A stretch of 64,000 bases of DNA from Amblyomma americanum (GCF_052857255.1 NW_027526505.1:733089-797088), one strand, 5' to 3'. Shown: positions 13,476 through 23,712, counted from the stretch's first letter. The notes: generated from the sequence alone by a model not told the origin. A program made the numbers and translations.

Positions 13476-14894
13476 ATGGATTCTGCGTTGTCGACGACGG
13501 CTACGCGGATGCCCGCTGTGTTGCCACCTGACGCAGCCTCCACGTCCACGCAATCGTCAGCGCCTCTAGGCCTCCAGCCTGCGCCGTCTTCCGATGCTAC
13601 GACTTTGGCCTGTGACATGGACTGCTCTACCGCCTCCGTGCCCGTGGCACTCCCTCAAGAAACTGTGCCCGTCGCGCCAGTACAGTATTCCCACCAAGGG
13701 CCGTCACCAGCGTCTGAGCCTCCTCCACAGATGCCTCCCGTGAGTCAAGGCTCTCTTCCGCCTGCTGCGAACTCGTTCCGCGTTACCATCAAGCCTACAT
13801 TGCGCTTTGATATGACTGCCATCCCTGCCCGGAATGTTCAAGCCACAATTGACCATGCCCTTGGCTCTTCGAACTACTGCGGGTTTGTCGTCCATCGCCC
13901 ATCGAACACCATCACGGTAAACTTGTCATCCTTGATGGACGCCCAGAAACTTTGCGCAGTTACGCGGATCCCCCTGGATGACAGCAAGCATGTCCCGGTG
14001 CAAATATATTTTGCATCTGGTCCTGACACACTCCGCTGCATGGTTTGTCATGTCGACAGCACGAGCCCTCCCGAGGAGGTGCACGCAAATATTCGCTGCT
14101 CAACTCATGTTGTACTGCAAGCACGGCCTATGGGTCGCCGGGGCTCATACCTGCTCATCCTGCAAGGCCCGTTGACTCTCCCGAAGTACCTTACCTACTA
14201 CGGTGCGATCGTCAAACCACAGCCCTTCCGACCTCGTCGTATTTTTTGCTATCACTGCCACAAAGAAGGACATATGCAAAATACCTGCCCTAATCCAGCA
14301 GCTGTGGCCGACATGAATGAACCAACAGCTCATTGTGCCCTGTGCAAATCGCCGGACCATGACATTCGCTCCCCCGCTTGTCCAAAGAAGAAGCAAGCGA
14401 AGAAGTTTCACAAGTCGCCTGCAAAAATGGATGTTCCTACAAGTAATCGCTTTGCAGCTCTCGCATGTGACGACAACGACTTCCCTGAACTTCCTTTATC
14501 TGAGCCTGCTGCTCACCATATGTCTCCTCGCCAGCGTACATATGCACAAGCGGCTCACCTTCCCGGATCAAATGGTACGCCCAAACGTCCAGTGCATCCA
14601 TCACATGTGGATACTACAGATGAAGACACAGCTTTAGACAATGCAATCGCGGAGGCTCGCCGCCGACTAGACGAACTCACCCAGCGCCGGGAACAGCGTC
14701 GTTCTCAATCCTCTCGAAGAATTCTCATAACTCGGGAGCAATCATCAGAGGAATCACCTAGGGTAAGCACTGGCCGACAATCAGGTGCCGACCACCTGTT
14801 AGCCGTGACTACCCCGACAGTGGACAAGATATTAGCGCTGATGAAGCAGGTGACATCCCTCATCGTGGAAGCTCTTCGGCCTCGTCATGGATAG
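13476..14894 (+). CDS. Non-LTR retrotransposon ORF1 (Gag-like, two zinc knuckles)
   Basis: ORF1 proteins of this type bind element RNA and act as a nucleocapsid or chaperone in the ribonucleoprotein. The frame is open from 13272, but the first in-frame ATG is at 13476, giving 472 codons; an upstream GTG at 13302 is not a credible eukaryotic start. The N-terminal third is rich in proline, alanine and serine. A folded region follows (roughly 13780-14220), then the first knuckle CYHCHKEGHMQNTC (14247-14288) and a second cysteine/histidine cluster CALCKSPDHDIRSPAC (14334-14381). A basic KKKQAKK stretch comes next, and the C-terminus is charged and probably disordered. The frame is intact. Its stop overlaps the ORF2 start within ATGGATAG, an arrangement suited to termination-reinitiation of translation. 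Confidence 0.85.
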   Translation: MDSALSTTATRMPAVLPPDAASTSTQSSAPLGLQPAPSSDATTLACDMDCSTASVPVALPQETVPVAPVQYSHQGPSPASEPPPQMPPVSQGSLPPAANSFRVTIKPTLRFDMTAIPARNVQATIDHALGSSNYCGFVVHRPSNTITVNLSSLMDAQKLCAVTRIPLDDSKHVPVQIYFASGPDTLRCMVCHVDSTSPPEEVHANIRCSTHVVLQARPMGRRGSYLLILQGPLTLPKYLTYYGAIVKPQPFRPRRIFCYHCHKEGHMQNTCPNPAAVADMNEPTAHCALCKSPDHDIRSPACPKKKQAKKFHKSPAKMDVPTSNRFAALACDDNDFPELPLSEPAAHHMSPRQRTYAQAAHLPGSNGTPKRPVHPSHVDTTDEDTALDNAIAEARRRLDELTQRREQRRSQSSRRILITREQSSEESPRVSTGRQSGADHLLAVTTPTVDKILALMKQVTSLIVEALRPRHG

Positions 14895-16023
14895 CGCATC
14901 ATCATCGGTGGTGGTGCAGTGGAACTGTCGCGGTTTCGCTAATAAGGCTTCTGAAGTGAACATCCGCCTTCGCGACGGAAAGCTGAGGGCATGGGCGTTC
15001 CTACTGCAAGAGCATAATGCACTCCCACGCCTTTCAGGTTTCTGCGCATACCATTCACCATCTATCCCTGATCGCCGTTGCACCGCCTCCTCCCTCAGCT
15101 CAGGTAAATCTGCAATTTATATTCACAGTTCAGTTCCGCACACACCGCTCGACCTTTCACGGTGGTGCAACACACGTCAAGAGGTTGTCGCCCTTCTCGT
15201 AAAACCTGCACACACACCCCTTATTCTAGTTTCTTTTTATAGTCGTCCTGGCTCCGCATCTCCCAATCTGGGATGGGTTCGTTTTCTACGTTCTACCAAC
15301 TCGGGTATCCCTATTCTAGTTGGCGGTGACTTCAAAGGCGCACACACTGCGTGGGGTTACCCATCGGATTCCTCAAGGGGTTCACACATCCAAGGGAGCT
15401 TTTCAGATCATTCCTTTCAACTTTTAAACCACCCGAATACTTCTACCCGCCCACGAGGTGGCCCGTATTCACCTGATTTGACTTGGTGGTTAGGCCCCGG
15501 TAACCCTCGTTGGGCTGTTGATTCTGATACTTGGGGTAGCGATCACAGCCCTATTTTTATCTCCCTCACGCCTACGCGTCTACGGAAAATACGCCGCACT
15601 GTACGAATAACATCATGGGATTCTGTACGCGCAGATAATCATTTATCTACATTCAACCCCTCTTCAGCATTGTCTACTCTATCTGATGTTCTCGCTACTC
15701 ACACTATTACCACTACTGTAAATGAAGATGACCCAAACCCGGACATACATCTCTTGAATCTGTGGGCTCTTCGTCGCCAGGCGGATCTTTACGCTACTCG
15801 TCACCCCGATGACCCTTCGGCTCTTCCTACTCTTCACCGCGCTACCGCACGGGCGCGGCGCTATGCAAAGCGGCTAGGCAGGCAACGCTGGGGCTGCATG
15901 GTGTGCCCGCCTGTCCTCTACGCAGGGCAATCGACATCTTTGGAGAGTGTTTCACGCCATGGAGCGCCCTTCTCAGGTTGCAGATTACACAGAGAACATT
16001 CGCCTCGCGCTAAATGTGGATGA
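14887..16023 (+). CDS. ORF2 first part: AP-like endonuclease domain
   Basis: This segment nicks target DNA to prime reverse transcription. It starts at ATG 14887, overlapping the ORF1 stop by 8 bases. Visible endonuclease/exonuclease/phosphatase motifs are VVQWNCRGF near the N-terminus, LLQEHNALP (catalytic Glu), LVSFYSRPG, GGDFKGAHTAWG and the terminal WGSDHSPIFI with the Ser-Asp-His triad. The usual Gly-Asp-Phe-Asn block carries Lys in place of Asn (codon 15334-15336), which may impair catalysis. After about 15890 the frame departs from the expected linker; the polyprotein evidently continues in the frame that opens at about 15900, so the last roughly 40 codons here are out-of-frame readthrough. 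Confidence 0.85.
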   Translation: MDSASSSVVVQWNCRGFANKASEVNIRLRDGKLRAWAFLLQEHNALPRLSGFCAYHSPSIPDRRCTASSLSSGKSAIYIHSSVPHTPLDLSRWCNTRQEVVALLVKPAHTPLILVSFYSRPGSASPNLGWVRFLRSTNSGIPILVGGDFKGAHTAWGYPSDSSRGSHIQGSFSDHSFQLLNHPNTSTRPRGGPYSPDLTWWLGPGNPRWAVDSDTWGSDHSPIFISLTPTRLRKIRRTVRITSWDSVRADNHLSTFNPSSALSTLSDVLATHTITTTVNEDDPNPDIHLLNLWALRRQADLYATRHPDDPSALPTLHRATARARRYAKRLGRQRWGCMVCPPVLYAGQSTSLESVSRHGAPFSGCRLHREHSPRAKCG

Positions 16024-18379
16024 GGACACATTTGCACAACAAGCGGCCCGTCAATTTTTTCCAAACCATGACTGCACCGCTACGTCTCCACCTGACTTAT
16101 CGGTAACAGAGCCCCCCGATGGGATTACTTCTGACCTCACCATGGCAGAGCTGCTGACCTCAATTGACCGTTTAAAAACTACTACTACTCCCGGGCACGA
16201 CGGCATACCTAACTCCTTATTCCGTAACTTGGAAGGGAGGGCTTTGGAAACCCTACTTGATACTTTTAACGAAGTGTGGCTTTCTGGCGTCATGCCGGGA
16301 GACTGGAAGCCTTCTATTGTGGTTCCAATCCCCAAGTCAGGTCAGCCTCCAGTATCTCTCTCGGCCCTTCGTCCAATTTCCCTTACCCCTGCCATCTGCA
16401 AGCTTTATGAAAACATTCTAGCCGCACGCTTATCATGGTGGCTGGAATCCCATGATTGTTACCCAGATTCCCAAATTGGTTTCCGCCCACATATTGGAAC
16501 GGAGGACGGCCTTGCTACTTTGGCTGCTGACGTGCTTGACCACTCTCCACAGAGTCACCCTGTACGAACCGTAATCGCTACAGACATAACAAAGGCATAT
16601 GATAACATCCTTCACTCTGCCATTCTTGCCTCCCTTCAAACTCTTGGTCTCCCTCACCGGTTCCTCCTCTCCATTCACGCCTTTTTAGCAAATCGAACCT
16701 TCAGCGTGCGTGTCCACGGAAAGCCCTTTGGTAATTTCACTTCCAATAGAGGACTGCCGCAGGGCTCCGTTATCGCACCCACATTATTTAATGTGGCTTT
16801 AATTCCTCTGGTTCGAGCCCTAGAGACCATCCCTTCTATCCGCGTGCTTGCATATGCCGATGATATCACCTTGTGGTGCTGTCATCCAGATGCGTCTATT
16901 CATCAGTCGGTCCTTCAACACGCGCTGGATGTATTGACATCTCGCCTCCCACCTTTGGGTCTAACACTCTCTCCTACTAAATCATGTTTCATTCGAATTG
17001 GAAATAAAGCCGCCTTACGGAAAGCTCCCCCTTTAAATTTTACGGTACATAATTCTCTGATTCCTCAGGTAGAAACTGTTCGTAGTCTTGGTCTTCTCCT
17101 CCATACATCTGGGACTGGCACCCCGTGGCTGACAGCCACCCGTAAATCGGCTCACGCTACTCTAGGTCTGATTCGTCGCATAGCTATGCGCTCTGGTGGC
17201 GCACGTGTTCATACGGCCCGCCAGCTTGTGCGCTCTATCCTTCAGCCACGGATAGTATATCAGGCTCAATTTCAACGTCTCACCCGCAGACAGTGGGACT
17301 CCCTTGAAGCTATCAATCGTGAGGCTATGCGCGTCATAACATATCTGCCTCGTTTAACACCCATACCTGTGCTACAGGAGTTCGCCCAACTTAATACACT
17401 CAGTGAGATCATCGACCAACGGGTGGCAAATAGAGCTCGAAAACAGTCTCTCAAACTTCATCGTTTAAAGACACTTCCACCGTGGTCCTATTGCCAGCTC
17501 ACTGACAATCGCCCCACTGTTTCCCCGTCGGTATCAGCAGCGTATCTGCCTGAAGGGTGCATATTATACACGGATGCATCTCATTCTGCAGAGAGGGGAG
17601 TTACTGCTGTGTATAGTCCATCTCATCCGCATCTCAACTCTCGCGCGACGTATACTGCGGATACGTGCACTCCCCTGGCATTGGAACTTCAAGCCATTTA
17701 CAATGCCATTGCTTCCCTTCCGCTCGTTCCAACATTCAATACAGTTCACATTTACACCGACTCCCGCGCCGCCCTTAAACAGCTGAAGGCTGTTCGACGA
17801 ACGTTCCAGATTTCACAATCTATTCATGTGCTCTGCGCAAAGTATCCATGTCCTGTGCGCATACACTGGATTCGCGGCCATGCCCAGGATCCACATAACA
17901 TTCAAGCGGATGCTATGACTCATCTTCATACATTAGACGATCCGCCACCTTCCCCTCTTCCCCCAGATCCGTTCCTGTCCCACGTTTCCGATTCCGAAGT
18001 TCTACGCAAGCGAACACGCGCTCTAATTCCTCCGTGTTCGCACCCTCTCCCCCGAAGTCTTACTCGGCAGGAGGAGGTATCCGTGCGCCGGATTCGGGCA
18101 GGGGCGGCTCTGACACCATCTGTCCGTCATCGGTGGCGTGCCAAAGATCTGCCACTACCTGACAGGTGCCCTCACTGTGGCGCTGCTCCGGACATATGTG
18201 ATGTGCGGCACTTGTTGTGGACGTGCCCAGCGACGGCTGCTATCAGAAAACGGCTCCTCAGGGAGGTGGGCCTGCGGTGGAACCGCGAAAGTGACTTCGT
18301 GAAGTGGACAATGGACAACCGTTTCATTAACAACCTCTGCGACTACCTCAGCGCAACGGTTCTTCACTCCTTCTTTTAA
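15947..18379 (+). CDS. ORF2 second part: reverse transcriptase, RNase H and CCHC tail
   Basis: This part copies element RNA into DNA and degrades the hybrid RNA. It lies one frame away from the endonuclease, so the nominal GTG start is only the edge of the open frame. RT blocks in order are GHDGIPNSLF, LRPISLTPAICK, the DITKAYD palm motif, NRGLPQGSVIAP, and the catalytic YADD (16853-16864, residues 303-306). The RNase H domain keeps its acidic residues: Asp 543 in LYTDAS, Glu in ALELQAI, Asp in IYTDSRAAL, and His/Asp in WIRGHAQDP with QADAMTH. The C-terminus carries CPHCGAAPDICDVRHLLWTC, a cysteine/histidine motif common in this group. The 810-codon frame is otherwise uninterrupted. Confidence 0.9.
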   Translation: MFHAMERPSQVADYTENIRLALNVDEDTFAQQAARQFFPNHDCTATSPPDLSVTEPPDGITSDLTMAELLTSIDRLKTTTTPGHDGIPNSLFRNLEGRALETLLDTFNEVWLSGVMPGDWKPSIVVPIPKSGQPPVSLSALRPISLTPAICKLYENILAARLSWWLESHDCYPDSQIGFRPHIGTEDGLATLAADVLDHSPQSHPVRTVIATDITKAYDNILHSAILASLQTLGLPHRFLLSIHAFLANRTFSVRVHGKPFGNFTSNRGLPQGSVIAPTLFNVALIPLVRALETIPSIRVLAYADDITLWCCHPDASIHQSVLQHALDVLTSRLPPLGLTLSPTKSCFIRIGNKAALRKAPPLNFTVHNSLIPQVETVRSLGLLLHTSGTGTPWLTATRKSAHATLGLIRRIAMRSGGARVHTARQLVRSILQPRIVYQAQFQRLTRRQWDSLEAINREAMRVITYLPRLTPIPVLQEFAQLNTLSEIIDQRVANRARKQSLKLHRLKTLPPWSYCQLTDNRPTVSPSVSAAYLPEGCILYTDASHSAERGVTAVYSPSHPHLNSRATYTADTCTPLALELQAIYNAIASLPLVPTFNTVHIYTDSRAALKQLKAVRRTFQISQSIHVLCAKYPCPVRIHWIRGHAQDPHNIQADAMTHLHTLDDPPPSPLPPDPFLSHVSDSEVLRKRTRALIPPCSHPLPRSLTRQEEVSVRRIRAGAALTPSVRHRWRAKDLPLPDRCPHCGAAPDICDVRHLLWTCPATAAIRKRLLREVGLRWNRESDFVKWTMDNRFINNLCDYLSATVLHSFF

Positions 18380-18446
18380 CTTTCAATCCCGTGCATTCCT
18401 TCCCCCCTTTCCTTTTTCAACTTATGCCTCATGGCACACTTCTCGA

Positions 18447-18468
18447 ATAAAAAAAAAAACTAGTTCTT
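18447..18468 (+). other. A-rich tail and 3' target duplication
   Basis: AATAAAAAAAAAAA-type tail marks the 3' end of the non-LTR element, followed directly by TAGTTCTT (18461-18468), matching 13234-13241. An AATAAA hexamer is contained within the tail. Confidence 0.7.
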
Positions 18469-19190
18469 GTTCTGTTTGTCCTCTGCTCGTTTTGTACTTA
18501 AGTAATTTTTAAAAATTGGCTCTTTTAACTAGAGATAGGGCATTGGTATTTATGCGTGTTTTTTTCCCTGAAATGATTTTGATAAGATGATGAAAAGAAA
18601 GGGCAGAGATCAAAATTGTACGTCAAGTAAATATAAGCAAGCAACCCACTAAATAAGCTCTTACCTAACGTTACTTACCAGATTCTGAACATTTTCAGAT
18701 CACAGCTTTCTTCCTGCATTTTGTAAAACTTAGCCGTCATGAATTCATTTCATCAATTACGCGATTTCAGAAGGAGCTCTTTCTGCTGAAAAAAACGGCG
18801 TCCATTATCCCTCGCTCTGCGTCAGCCGGAAAAAATCGCAGAACCTTCAAATAAAGCCAGTGAATTGGTGGAGGGCCGATATGAAGCCATAATTGACGAG
18901 GAGGTTACTGTAATTGCGCGTTTCAGAAAATTTATTAAAAGAAACTAGCCGGAAATGGGGTTAGCACCCAGTCCCTCTGCCTGCCAGGAGGGCACGCAAC
19001 GCATAGGCCGGGAAGAGTCGTTGGATAAAGCGTGTTAGAGGGGTATCTATGGAAAGCATTGTCAACAAAAAAATGAGTTTGTGCTTGTGTTTATGTTGGG
19101 TTTAATAGCACGTAGGCAACAAAGAGCATAATGCGCCAAGAACCAGGTATGTAAGAATTTTCTGCTCAATTTTATAAAAAATGTGAAGTG
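18469..19190. other. Anonymous AT-rich DNA
   Basis: No gene is supportable. It separates the younger plus-strand retrotransposon from the 3' end of the older minus-strand one. Confidence 0.45.
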
Positions 19191-19439
19191 ATCATTGGTA
19201 TAGACGGCCTAAAATGTAAGTTTTACTACCTGTAATACTAAAGAAAAAGCGTTTTAAAAATGGACATTAGTAAAAGCTGTAAAGAAAGTCGGGTAACCTC
19301 GGCAACCATCCTTACATGCGCAACGATGTCGAGGCTCCGAACCAATCGAATAAAGACCTCAGCCTTCTTGTCAGGAATGAGAAATTGGGCAAGGTGTGGT
19401 TAAAAAAGTATCTTGTTTTAAATTTTCTCTAAATTTGTT

Positions 19440-20510
19440 AGACACCTGTTCTCTTCAAAAAGTTAAAAACCCGTGAAATCTTAACAAATACAGCTTCACC
19501 TAAATGTAACGTTGGCTGAAATTGTATGTTTTCGTTGTAAAGAAAAACTGCAAAATTCTATTTTCTCAGTGTTTCGAATTTTCCGCATGAAAATAAAGCA
19601 TCATTTGTTGTTATCTCATCTTCGCATAATCCACATGGGGGATTTTTTGTTTTATTAGTCGGAAATTACGTGTGACGTGTATATGTCCTATACGAAGACG
19701 GTATATATTCACTTCCTTGAAACGTTCTTGCTGGGTGCAGGACTATAATTCTCCTAAAACTGGTCTTACAAAATGTACTTTCTTAGTTGCTTCATTGTCC
19801 CAAGCGGACTGCCATTTTTTTCTTATTTCACAATGTGCCGAGGGCATCCCATCTTTAAAGGAAATATTTGCATTTTTTATTTGCTTGCCACGAGCCTGCG
19901 CAGCGCAGTGGTCTGCTCTCTCAATGCCTTTAATTCCGACATGACTCCGCCCCCAACAAAGTTTTGTTTTCCTTGAGCTATGGCTTTCTTATGTTGTGTA
20001 TGACAGCACCGAGCATCGGAGTAATTGCATTTATAGAATGGAGCGCTGTAAGTAAACTAAGGTACTTAGTGTAAGTAATAATGTTTCTGAGATTCTCACT
20101 TACTATTTTGGTTACCGCTGGGCATACGGCGCAATATTCGGCTGTGAAAATTGATGCACACTGTGGAAGTCTGATTATTTCCTTCTAATCCCCTAGTACA
20201 ACTGCGCTTCCTACGTGAACATTCGTTTTTAAACCGTCAGTATAATGGTCCGTGAAACCATTGTATTTTTCCTCGAGTGCAAGAAATTCTTGTACATGTT
20301 TTTGAGAGTTTGCTTTTTTGAAGCTTAGAGTGAAATCGCATATCGCAGGAAAATTGTACCTTGGAGGTAGTGGCTCTCGTCTGAGCGCAATCCTAGGTAA
20401 TGTGTTCAGTACGCCGGGATTCTGGCAGATCTCTTCAAAACGCAGGAGTGGCCTGGTAGTCTGCGGTTTCTTGGTAAATAGTGTTCGGGATGGGCATTTT
20501 GTGAACATTT
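19440..20510 (-). pseudogene. RNase H and C-terminal region of the old non-LTR element
   Basis: The minus-strand frame at 20508-20185 holds CDFTLSFKKANS and then HYTDGLKTN, the first RNase H motif (Asp in YTDG), followed by VGSAVVLGD and a stop. Farther along, interrupted frames give EVNIYRLRIGHIHVTRNF (about 19700-19660), the typical L-R-I-G-H-x-x-x-T block after RNase H. Near 19600 come remnants of the terminal cysteine motif. Multiple stops show it is not functional. Confidence 0.7.
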
Positions 20511-21204
20511 CCTAACAAATATGTTTAATTAGGGAACAGATTTATAGAATGCATGAGTAAGTAGGCATGCTTCTTTTTTCTTCAAGTGATGGTTCGTTAG
20601 TTTCGACATAAGATTGTTTATAGGCGACGTACTGCAAGCATCATTTTAAAGACGTAAACCTAAATTGAGCGATTGGTCGAGTCGTTTCAGGTACGACGGC
20701 CTTGCTGAACAATATACCATATTTCCATATTCTAAGTAGCATCATAGCACAGAGCGGTAAATTTGTAGATGGCTTGCTGTTTCAGATCCACAGTATTTAT
20801 GTGAAAGGACTTTGAGTATGTTCAGTGATCGGGAGGCTTTCTTTTTTAACGCGTTAATATGAGGCAGGAAAGTGGGTTTTTGTGAAATGTTATCCCTAAA
20901 AATTTGTGTTCATATTTTAAGGGCAACTCGGTTTCGTTGAGGTGTAGGGTCGGATCTGCCCGTAATCGTCGTTTGACTGAGAAAATATTGGGCACTGTTT
21001 TCTCTGCAGAAAACCGGAAACCTAATGTCTCCCGATGATGCCAGTTTGTTTATGGTTAATTGTGTTTGTCTTTCGCATATTGATATGTTGAAAGATATGC
21101 AAGCTGTCTGGAGGTCGTCTACATAAAGGAACGGTTAGACAAAAACTCTAGGGAGTTCTGCATTCTGCCATAGATGCCCAGCTCAGCTAAGTCGTGAAAA
21201 ATCC

Positions 21205-22001
21205 CTAGCCTCTAGGTTGAGTCATATGGATTTTTTTCCTAAATTTAACAAGACAGCATGACATTGTTTTTTGTATAAAAGCTTCTTTGAGAGTATTTTG
21301 AGAGTATTTTGTTGTGCAGCATTCCTTTTTAAAACCACAACGATGACCGTCATGAAGTTCACAGGATTGAAGAACAAAACTTAATTTTATATTCAGGACA
21401 CCCCCAAAAGATTCAGCGAGGCAACTGGCTAGGGCCATGGATCCAAAACTGCCAGGAGAAGTTGCGGGGTTTTCGAGGTTTAAGAAACGGTACAATAATA
21501 GGATTTTCCAGGCTTCAGATATTACCCTCATATCCAAACTGTGTGAAAGAATCTTAAAAGTGCCTCAACGGCAGGCTCGGAAAGGTGGGCAGGCATTTCA
21601 GTGTGTAGCCAGTTGGGTTTTGGAGCAGTCTTTTTTCCTGCAGAGAATACCCCATTCCTTGTAGAGTGATTAAATTGTTGTACTGTTCCTCTCACTTCCA
21701 CCTATTGGAAGCCTTTTTTTTCTCCGGTACATTCCTGTGTCCTAAAAATGACTGCGTATTGCGTCACGAACTGGAAACCGTAGCAGAGTGCTCACCCTAA
21801 AAAATCCGGCCTTTCCCCCACGTCTGCTTGTGCGCCAGATGATGTCAGAAAAGGAATTGTGAACGGTGAGAAGTTGCCGTTTAATTTTCGAACCCACTCC
21901 CACATTTTTTTACATGTAATTTGGCTGTTTGTTGATGAAACATAACTCTGCCATGAGGCCTTCCCGGCACTACGACGGACGTAACGAGCTTTAGCTCTCA
22001 T
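21205..22001 (-). pseudogene. Reverse transcriptase remnant of the old non-LTR element
   Basis: The frame 22001-21792 contains SAGKASWQSYVSS and KKMWEWVRKLNG, the linker preceding RT in this group. The frame 21537-21205 contains RFLNLENPATSPGSFGSMAL, SCLAESF and LDDH-like text leading into CGFKK, corresponding to RT blocks 1-3 (the R-P-I-A-L-T-S-C block is degraded). The region between 21205 and 20510, where the catalytic YxDD and thumb would be, is too damaged for me to read. Confidence 0.65.
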
Positions 22002-22058
22002 CTTTTTAAAAGTTACGCGGTTCTCATGTGTCGAATACCTGCAAATCTACCCCAAGTT

Positions 22059-22862
22059 CTATTTTGTTGTTGTTTTTTTGCTTTCTTGCAGTCTTTTGTC
22101 CACCACATTCAGTGGCTCAGTCGTACAGCTCCTGAAGGCAGAGTTAACTGTGTGGCAGTTACAATGCAATTGGGAATTTTCGTTTATCTCATCAATGCTG
22201 AGATTTTCTAAAACTATTTTTTCGGAAGTGGCTTCTGCTCTAAAAAGTTGCCAGTCTGCTAAATGAACTTTCCGACGTCGTGGTTTTGTTGAGATGATTT
22301 CCGGTGGCAATGTTAAACTGATTAGTATAATGACTTGATGGCTGCCATATGGGTTGTCAATGACATCTCATTTAAAATAGTTAAAAACAGAAAGTGAAAT
22401 AAAAAACAAATCTACACAGGTCATTTCCCTGATGTAGCGGAGCAGTACGTATCCTTTTATGTATTTAATAGACAAATTATTTGGGAGGAACGGCACTCGG
22501 TTCCCAAAAAAGCGGAGTGAGCGTTAGAATACCTTTCTTCAAGATATGGGTCCTGAAGTTTATCGATGAGTCCGTGTCGATCATGAACTATTAACGCAAA
22601 ATATCGAGAAATATATACAAAACAGATAGGTTTTGTTTTATAGCTGACGATGCTGCCCGCAACGACTTGAAGTTCGATTTTGAGTTAGATTTCTCGAGCA
22701 GGCACACCCCTTTGAACGACAAACAGGACACCTCCCTAGAGTTTATTTGCCTGCTCACTATCGCGTCTAAAATTTTAAAATGATTCAAAATACTCATATG
22801 TTGTGGGCCAAGGTTGGTTTCTTGAAGACATGAAGCCACGGGCAACATTGACCTTAAAATAT
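22059..22862 (-). pseudogene. Endonuclease remnant, part downstream of the nested insert
   Basis: On the minus strand, directly after the nested LTR element, the sequence encodes ILRSMLPVASCLQETNLGPQ, whose Q-E-T-N block carries the catalytic Glu of AP-like endonucleases. It continues through heavily shifted frames to FRSCTTEPLNVVDKRL near 22100, a typical endonuclease-to-RT linker. It belongs with the N-terminal piece at about 23650-23700. Confidence 0.65.
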
Positions 22863-22995
22863 TGTCACGGACTGGAAGACGACAATGTGGGCAGTGGCGC
22901 TGCATGGAGAGCTCGCGCTAGGCCTACTGCCATTAAATCATTCCATCACCATCTCGCATGTAGTCCTATATTCCCCGGCTTGCCGTCACGTAACA
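22863..22995 (+). repeat. Left LTR of the miniature element
   Basis: 133 bases, TG...CA ends, paired with 23514-23646. It follows directly on coding sequence of the old endonuclease. Confidence 0.75.
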
Positions 22996-23513
22996 TTTGG
23001 TTTGAGTTGCGGAGCTCACCCCCATCCTGGTCCTGGAGCTTCGGCGTCTTGCGTGTGCCGTGGTCGTCTGTCGTGCATGTGCTTCTGTCCGCACCACCCG
23101 GCAGTGCCCCAGCCCGCCAGACCAGAACCGACCATGCCGTTCACCCCAGCCCCTTCCACCGCCCCGACCAGAAGACATCACAACTTGACGACGCCGCCGC
23201 AACTCGAACCTACGACACTACCGACCATAGAAGCCGCCAACATATTCGAACACAGCCCTCTGCCCATGCCGTTCGGTGTGCTCATGGGTTTCGGCCGTCG
23301 GCTCAAGGTGACCTAGCTACGTCCCAGAAGCTTCCTGGATCAGCGCTCATCCGATCATCATCTGCTCATCTTTCATCGTGACGGCAAGCTCTGCAGCTTC
23401 TTTTGTTCTGTGTTCACCGCTCCTGTCACGCTCATCGTCACGCCCTGCTTTGATATTCACTGCCGTTCTTCTAGTTCGCGCGATCGGGACGATCGCTCGG
23501 CAGCCCCTGGTAG

Positions 23514-23646
23514 TGTCACGGACTAGAAGAAGACAAAGAGGGCAGTGGCGCGGCACGGAGAGCTCGCGCTACGCCTGCCGCCATTAAATAATTCCATCGC
23601 CATCTCTCATGTAGTCCTATATTCGCCGGCTTGCTGTCACGTAGCC
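23514..23646 (+). repeat. Right LTR of the miniature element
   Basis: 133 bases, same length as the left copy and about 87 percent identical by eye count. The right terminus has diverged from TAACA to TAGCC. Confidence 0.75.
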
Positions 23647-23712
23647 TGTATGTATTCTGAAACCGCAGTTCCTCAACAGTCTTCTGCAGTTCCACTGAAC
23701 TAAAAAATCCAT
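23647..23712 (-). pseudogene. Endonuclease N-terminal remnant, upstream of the nested insert
   Basis: The minus strand encodes VQWNCRRLLRNCGFRIHTG, the opening Q-W-N-C-R motif of an AP-like endonuclease. The next expected segment (ILRSMLP...) is found only beyond the miniature LTR element, at 22862 and below, showing that the insert split this domain. Confidence 0.7.

Larger units (their letters stand above)
13242..18460 (+). mobile_element. Near full-length non-LTR retrotransposon (RNase H-bearing, I/R1-like group)
   Basis: The element has a GC-rich 5' UTR, ORF1 with two zinc knuckles, and an ORF2 encoding endonuclease, reverse transcriptase, RNase H and a terminal CCHC motif. A short 3' UTR and an A-rich tail at 18447-18460 follow. 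The octamer TAGTTCTT lies directly after the tail (18461-18468) and at 13234-13241, which would be an 8-bp target-site duplication and places the 5' end at about 13242. Total length of about 5.2 kb fits a full-length copy. One frameshift in ORF2 near 15885-15950 is the only obvious coding break, so this looks like a fairly young insertion. The clade is inferred from domain order only. Confidence 0.85.
22863..23646 (+). mobile_element. Miniature LTR element (TRIM-like) nested in an endonuclease
   Basis: Two direct repeats of 133 bases flank about 518 bases of GC-rich DNA. Each repeat starts TGTCACGGACT; the left ends GTCACGTAACA and the right GTCACGTAGCC. By eye they differ at about 17 positions. 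The internal part has no gag or pol domain, and its two overlapping open frames (22885-23381) look like proline/serine-rich noise. ATTAAA inside each repeat could serve as a polyadenylation signal. Orientation is uncertain because the repeat ends are similar in both directions. No clear target duplication is seen. The size and structure fit a terminal-repeat retrotransposon in miniature, or an internally deleted LTR element. Confidence 0.7.

Noticed and set aside
22803..23381. Proline/serine-rich open frame of 192 codons
   Set aside because: It lies within the miniature LTR element, overlaps other frames, starts at a non-ATG codon and has no domain. GC-rich DNA commonly leaves such frames open.
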